Part shown: in pieces, positions 58,853 to 64,000 of the stretch
Numbering within the stretch: position 1 is the stretch's first letter
Layout: the number at the start of each line of letters is the position of its first letter
Assembly: GCF_024713975.1 (NCBI RefSeq)
Contig: NC_091102.1
Location: 15,587,501-15,651,500 of the forward strand
Length of the DNA stretch: 64,000 nucleotides
Direction of reading: 5' to 3'
Origin: Paralichthys olivaceus
Lineage: Eukaryota > Chordata > Actinopteri > Pleuronectiformes > Paralichthyidae
Program-made: the position numbers and the translations under genes
Notes under the pieces: model-generated
Database searches by the model: none
What the model saw: the letters and a program-made list of their open reading frames with translations, nothing else
What the model was told of the DNA's origin: nothing

Positions 58853-59904
58853 CAGATTCAAATTCAGTTAATGCCACAGCTGTTGCATTGCCAGTCTTCA
58901 AAAGAGTCCCTGAGTCAGAATTAACTCGATTCAGTGACTGTGCAATGATGCACATCATGCAAAAAACTAATGACTACAGTAAGAAACCATGATTAATTAC
59001 AAAGTCAGTGAAAAATGCTTCATAAGCATTGTCTGTGACTACAGCCTTCTGGTTTTAATTAGAAGAGAGGCATCGCTGAAGGTATTTACAGCTCCAGACC
59101 TGACAGGTGAGACAGCGTTGAGTAGAACGACCTCTGCAGATGACTTTGTAAACTGCTCCCATGAGACCAGCTCAGTTTGACTCTCACTCTCTAGCTTTTC
59201 ATCACTGGTTTACATTTGGTTGTAGCCTGAATGCATGGCTCTGTCATTCAAAAGCGCTATTGCAAAATAACAGAAGAGCATCTCGGCCGTTTCTAAAACT
59301 GAATGTCACGGCATCATTTACATTATGTACATGTTTATGCTGTCTCCCAACACCCCGTCACTTTTCTGTGAGTGGATTCGACACTCGTTGGTTTGTGTCA
59401 TTCAGGTCTACTGCAAAACAACTGCTACATACAACTCTACAAGTTCTAAAAGTGAATGAGACATTCATCATTTAACTTATGTACATATTTTCAGTTAAGT
59501 CTCTACATAGCATCACATCAGTCAATTTACAGCATCTTAATGGAAGGTTATGGCTGTGTCATGATCACGAGGAGGAGGATGCCAGTGAGTCTCTGTGAAA
59601 ATGGCTGCAGATGAAGAAGATAAAACATGGAGGGTGGAAAACCTATTTTCCTTTCACTTGAACTACAGTGCAAACAGAGAAACTCACACAAATCCAAAGA
59701 AGTCGAGAGTAAGTGTTGCTTAGTGATGAAATCCTTTAATGTCAAGTGTTTTTGATTGAGGAAAACATAAAAAAAAACGCCTTAGAAAACAGAAAAATTG
59801 CCACAGGATCCACTAACGGAAATGTTTGAATTTAAAAATCATGTGGTAAATTTCTAGTTATATTATTTGAATCGAGTAGAAATATCAGAAAAGGAAAAAA
59901 AAGC

Positions 59905-60725
59905 AAGAAAAGTGTCACAATTTGACACCTTCGAAGTTTTCACATGATGTTACAGCTTTAAGCTAAAAAACATTTCAATCATTTTCTCTCAGATCAACCT
60001 ACAATCAACATTCTACAATGACAAAGTTAAAACAGAGATATAGGAAGTTTAAAAAAAATGTATTAAAGAAGGAAAACTGAAATATCACATTTAGAAAGTG
60101 TTTAGAAGTTTTAGTTACTACAGTTGCACCTTTGGCAGCAATCAAAACCAAGTCTTCTTGGTTACACACACTTGGACTTTGTGATTTTCTGCTCATCTCA
60201 GCAGAACCTCTCCATCTCTGTCAGGTTGGACAGGGACTGTCATTGTCAGTGTACAGACATTTTCAGGTCTCTCCAGACATATTTACATCAGAGCTCTGCC
60301 TGTGTTTCACGCAGATTAACAGAATCGTCCCTAAGTCACACTTTTTTTATCTTGTCTTTCAGTTTGGGGTCATTGTCCTGATGGAAGATAAACCTAAGGT
60401 ACAGTCTGAGGTCCTGAGCACTCAGGATTTGATGAGGGATCTCTGTACTGCATTAGCTTTCCCTCCACCCAGAGAAGTTCCATGACCTCAGTAAGAGTCA
60501 GTTGAATTCACCACCTGTGAATTCAAGTCGTAGAAACAGCTGAGCCAAAATTAAAGTGTCCGCAAACTTATGTCAAAGTGATATTTCAGTTTCTCTTTTT
60601 CAATAAATTTGCAGCAAAATTTAAAAAAAAAATTGTCCTTGTCCTGGGGGAAATATTTCAATGATTTTAGCATAAAGCTGCCACATGAAAAAAAGTGAAC
60701 GACTCTAAATACTGAGTGCACTGTA
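59905..60725 (-). mobile_element. Degraded, internally deleted Tc1/mariner element
   Basis: On the minus strand the text FHQDNDPK (near 60363-60390) is the catalytic-domain signature around the second aspartate of Tc1 transposases. Flanking text such as CAGGTCTCTCCAGACATAT and GAGGTCCTGAGCACTCAGGA fits the same fish Tc1 gene read backwards. Both ends resemble Tc1 termini: ATGTTACAGCTTTAAGCTAA at left and TAGCATAAAGCTGCCACATG ... CTGAGTGCACTGTA at right. At ~0.8 kb against the usual ~1.6 kb, a large internal part is missing. Non-functional. Confidence 0.75.
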
Positions 60726-63251
60726 AAAATAAAAACCATCCAAACCAAAGCTACTGGTTTGAACTGCTGTTGAAAGTGTTTGAATGACAGGATGGATTGA
60801 AGTGCATTTGCATTTGATGCTGCACGTTCATGATTTTAGGAAAAACAAGTTTTCTTAAAAGAAAGAAAAATAGGCTAAGATCCTAAAGCTTTTCACAAGT
60901 ATTTGAGGTAAAACCAACTCCAAGTATCTTTGTGTAAAAAAAGAAAAAGAAAAAAGAAGTTGTTTAATTACGAACATTACGTTATCCATTCTCAGTTCTC
61001 TTTATTTCTTTTTCTTAATACTTAAGAACAAGTCACTTGACAGCTAATCCCAGAAACTTGCTTGCTCTACTGGAGGACATTTTTCACATGTTGATCCTCC
61101 ACTACAACAGGGGCTCAGTTAGCTTCTACATTTTCACACAAAAAAAACTAAGCAGCACTGTCTATTAAGGCTTTGCATGAAGTCTGTCTGGGTTGAGAGA
61201 GCTCTACAGAAAGGACACAACATATCGCTGCTGACGAGTGATGGGGGGAAAAAACTGAAACTGAAAAGAGAAATGTGAGATACTACATGTGGCACAGCAG
61301 GGCGGAGGGGAGGAGAGAGCAGGACACAAAATATTCTCGTGTTTCGCTACCATTGTTTGAATTTGGGACCAGGAAATGTGGCTCATGTTGTATGTTAGAG
61401 GTAAAAACAACCAACTCTGGGATGAGCAATTCTAAATGTATAGAAATGTAAGGTGACCAGGTGTCGCTGTGCTGATATCCAGAGAAACAAAGTTGCACAC
61501 AGACTCAAACAAACCAACACCTTCCTCACTCTCCACTTTAAAACACTAACAGTGGTTCTCAATTATTCATTTTGAACCAAATGAACGCACTTCCCCCATG
61601 CACTGTGGTAATGGCAGGGAGAGAGGGTTGGTATTTCAAACACAACAGAGGGAAGAGGCGGGTGCTGTTTTAAAGGGCCGGCAAATAAGCGAATCCCTCG
61701 CCTGAGCAAGCTTGATTTAAGGCAAAGGTTAAAATATAACTTCTATATCAGGAAAGCTAAATAATGTGCTAACAGCTGCAAGGCTACATGGAGACAGTCT
61801 GTGACCTTTCTCTGGAATCAACTGCCACTCAGCGGCGAAACGGTCACTTCAACCAGAGCGGCGTGAGCTGCATTTTAACTGGCATCAGAGGGGTAGTGGT
61901 GCGTTGAAGTGCCTCAGTGTTCAGACTAGGATTTCTGGGTAAATGAACAGCAAAATCTCAGGGTCAGCTGATCCAGGTATGATAACAAGTATGCAGATTT
62001 CTCTGTGTAAATCAAAGGAAAATAGGACTGAATGAATGTGTGTGGGTGTTGGTGCTGCAGGCTGCACATGACCCCTGTAACAGATGGTTTGTTTTCACAT
62101 TCAGAGTCCTTCTTGTAGTTTTACAGACAAGCATCTCCAAACCAGGAAGTTAACGGGTTGATTCACCAACATCACAAGATTAAAATAACATATCATTTTG
62201 CCCACTTCACTCTTGTGATATCCAGTCCTGGAGACGATGTGGAACTTATATAATTTGAGTTCCATGCTGTGAGACTTCTGCACCTGCCCTGATACAAAAA
62301 AGGTAAACTGAATGTGACCAACAGTGCTCAAATTAAATCAAATCATATTTGAAAGACTCAACTGAATTGTCTCTTCACAGAAACTGTCCAACTAATTGGA
62401 TAATCAGATAATGATTTCACTTTCCTTTATATTTAAAACATGGTTTCCAATGAAAACTATCAATTATTATCCAAGAAAGTCAGACAAAAGATGTTCTGAA
62501 AAGATTAATCATTTTTCAGTATGGTATGGAAATCTCAGACTTTGCCTGTATAAAAAACAGAACTATCTGCATTGCCAGATATGTAAAAGTTGAAATGGTA
62601 CATTTATTTTGTGATTTGGGCGAATCGACCCTTTAGGGGGACCAGGATGGGCCTGAGAGCACCGGTTCCCACATCCACTCAGTGAAAAAACCAAGGGAGA
62701 CATCCTGCATGTCACAGATGGTTGAGATGAAAACAAGTTTCAGATGTGGATGTATTTGTGTTCTGTGGGCAAAAACAATAAGCACACCCCACACCCTGAT
62801 TGGCTGATGACCATGACTGGATTTGGAGGTAGGTAGTGCAAGAGCAGATGATGGGCGGACTGGCTGTCCATGTGACAGGTGAGGCGTTTGAACTTGGGTG
62901 TTAACAGGACTTTAATGTGGCTGGGCTGGGGACGAGCTGGATTAAGAAAGATGCAGCAGGGTATGATGCTGTGTCTTCCCCTCCATTTTGTTTTGTGTTA
63001 CACCAGAGAGCTTGACCCACCCCCCCAGACCTTCAATGCTCTCTCTCTCACTCACTCAATCTAGTGCTATTAAAATTTCTAACTCTGGTGTCTATTTATC
63101 ATTTTCTCCTCCCTGACCTACCAACAGACTCGACGGTAGGAGGAGAAAGGAGTTGGGTAGGGTTGAGACTCCGCAGGATGGCCACACAGAGACAGCCGTA
63201 CACGGGAGGAGGGGAGATGGGAGGTGTTTGGGGATAAGGGGGTGACGCACT

Positions 63252-63719
63252 TTAGTTTTGTTTCTTGGCCTCCTGGTTGCCATAACTGGAGCCTGTTTTC
63301 TTCACCTCTGTGACCCCGATGAGGCGTCGGATAGCTATGGAAGCTGGGGAAAGAGCAAAGACAAAAAAATAAATAAATAAATAAAAAAGTGGAGTGAACG
63401 AGGAGAGAAAATTAAATGTTAAATAAAACGTAAATTCAAAACCTTGAATTTAACTTTTCTTTTTCCAGGTAAAGAGCCTGATTAGAGCTCCATGAGGAAG
63501 ATATATCATATATGTGTTACCTATGATGAGGAAGAAGATGAAGCCGATGATGAGGAGGGGGGAACCGCTGACAACCACTCCACAAGCAAAATTGATAAGG
63601 GGCGACAGCAGCAGGGTGGCCCAAAACAGGAAGTTCAGCAGCGTCCATAGTCGACGAGGTGGGATTATTGTGGGTCCGGGGAACTTGCCTTCCTTGCTGT
63701 ATTGTTCCTGTAAGGCATC
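63252..63719 (-). CDS. agpat3: AGPAT3-like acyltransferase, last two coding exons
   Basis: Two minus-strand exons: 63719-63521 (199 nt, 66 codons plus one base) and 63343-63252 (92 nt, ending TAA). Splice sites are clean: CTCAG before GATGCC, ATAG then GTAAC at the donor, and CCCCAG before CTTCC; the phases fit. They encode DALQEQYSKEGKFPG, then PPRRLWTLLNFLFWATLLL, a second hydrophobic segment SGSPLLIIGFIFFLII, and a tail RRLIGVTEVKKTGSSYGNQE ending AKKQN. This is the C-terminus of 1-acylglycerol-3-phosphate O-acyltransferase 3, an ER/Golgi membrane enzyme that acylates lysophosphatidic acid to phosphatidic acid. WTLLNFL, RRLIGVTE and SSYGNQE favour AGPAT3 over AGPAT4. The catalytic HX4D part lies beyond the window's right edge. 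Confidence 0.88.
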
Positions 63720-64000
63720 CTGAGCCAGAGAAGAAACACATTAAGTAACCACAGTAACCACTGAAATCAATAATGATGTGCATGTACTTCTTAAGACACA
63801 CAAACAGTCAGATGGTGGCGCTGTAATTAAGGGGCCAAAAAGTGTTGTTTTGGAAAGGCCACACCCTCACACCCTAAATCTGACTTTGTCAAACAACTCC
63901 AGCCACAAAAAGACTTCTTGGACCATAAAAAAATCTGTCATGATGGATTTTCCACCATTTTCAAGTTTCTGAAACACAGGTTTTTGAAATCTCCTTGCTA
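63720..64000 (-). other. Intron of the agpat3-like gene
   Basis: Sequence upstream (minus strand) of the 63719 splice acceptor. No further exon of the gene is visible before the window ends. Confidence 0.6.

Larger units (their letters stand above)
58238..63251 (-). other. Possible long 3' UTR of the agpat3-like gene, and flank
   Basis: No other coding region is seen here. On the minus strand the agpat3-like stop codon is at 63252-63254, and AATAAA occurs at 58847-58852 (TTTATT on +), preceded by GAATCTG and followed by AGGCTTTCTGAG. If used, this gives a 4.4-kb 3' UTR. Other TTTATT motifs (for example near 62603 and 61002) could give shorter forms. A Tc1 relic lies within at 59905-60725. 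Confidence 0.35.

Overview
The window is vertebrate, almost certainly teleost nuclear DNA (likely a spiny-rayed fish). The evidence is an intronless frizzled gene, fish-type olfactory receptor (OR) genes, a typical fish tRNA-derived SINE, fish L2-like LINEs, and hAT, Tc1 and TTAA-targeting DNA transposon relics in AT-rich intergenic sequence full of GT microsatellites. It is a eukaryotic locus; no operons, CRISPR arrays or tRNA/rRNA genes were seen.

Layout. 1-10.1 kb: intergenic, with a decayed LINE (440-1160), a decayed hAT with a BED zinc-finger remnant (5.2-5.8 kb) and a strong hairpin (8991-9027). 10.1-14.75 kb: a single-exon frizzled gene, best match fzd7, with a CpG-rich triple-CCAAT promoter, a 568-aa CDS and a 2.3-kb 3' UTR. 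14.75-20.3 kb: intergenic, with a 488-bp hAT MITE carrying 8-bp duplications and a nested pair of TTAA MITEs. 20.3-58.2 kb: an OR cluster of ten apparently intact genes, all on the + strand, plus OR relics. Five of the genes lie in a young array of ~3.04-kb tandem units (27.8-45.6 kb). Every unit holds one intact OR and one decayed OR, and the fifth unit alone carries a 2.6-kb L2-like LINE with an uninterrupted reading frame. Two more genes lie in a separate 3.3-kb segmental duplication (50.7-54.0 and 54.9-58.2 kb). 58.2-64 kb: the 3' end of a minus-strand gene whose last two coding exons (63252-63343 and 63521-63719) encode the C-terminus of an AGPAT3-like lysophosphatidate acyltransferase. 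A degraded Tc1 element lies in what may be its long 3' UTR.

The genes are not one pathway. fzd7 (Wnt receptor) and agpat3 (phospholipid synthesis) are conserved genes flanking an expanding chemoreceptor cluster. I see no wholly new system. The most informative signals are the birth, death and conversion of OR genes: the tandem array, a relic in each unit, a TM3 substitution patch separating the copies, a start-stop upstream AUG lost in one copy, a mosaic trio of ORs and one stop-loss OR. The nested MITE also shows TTAA target choice directly.
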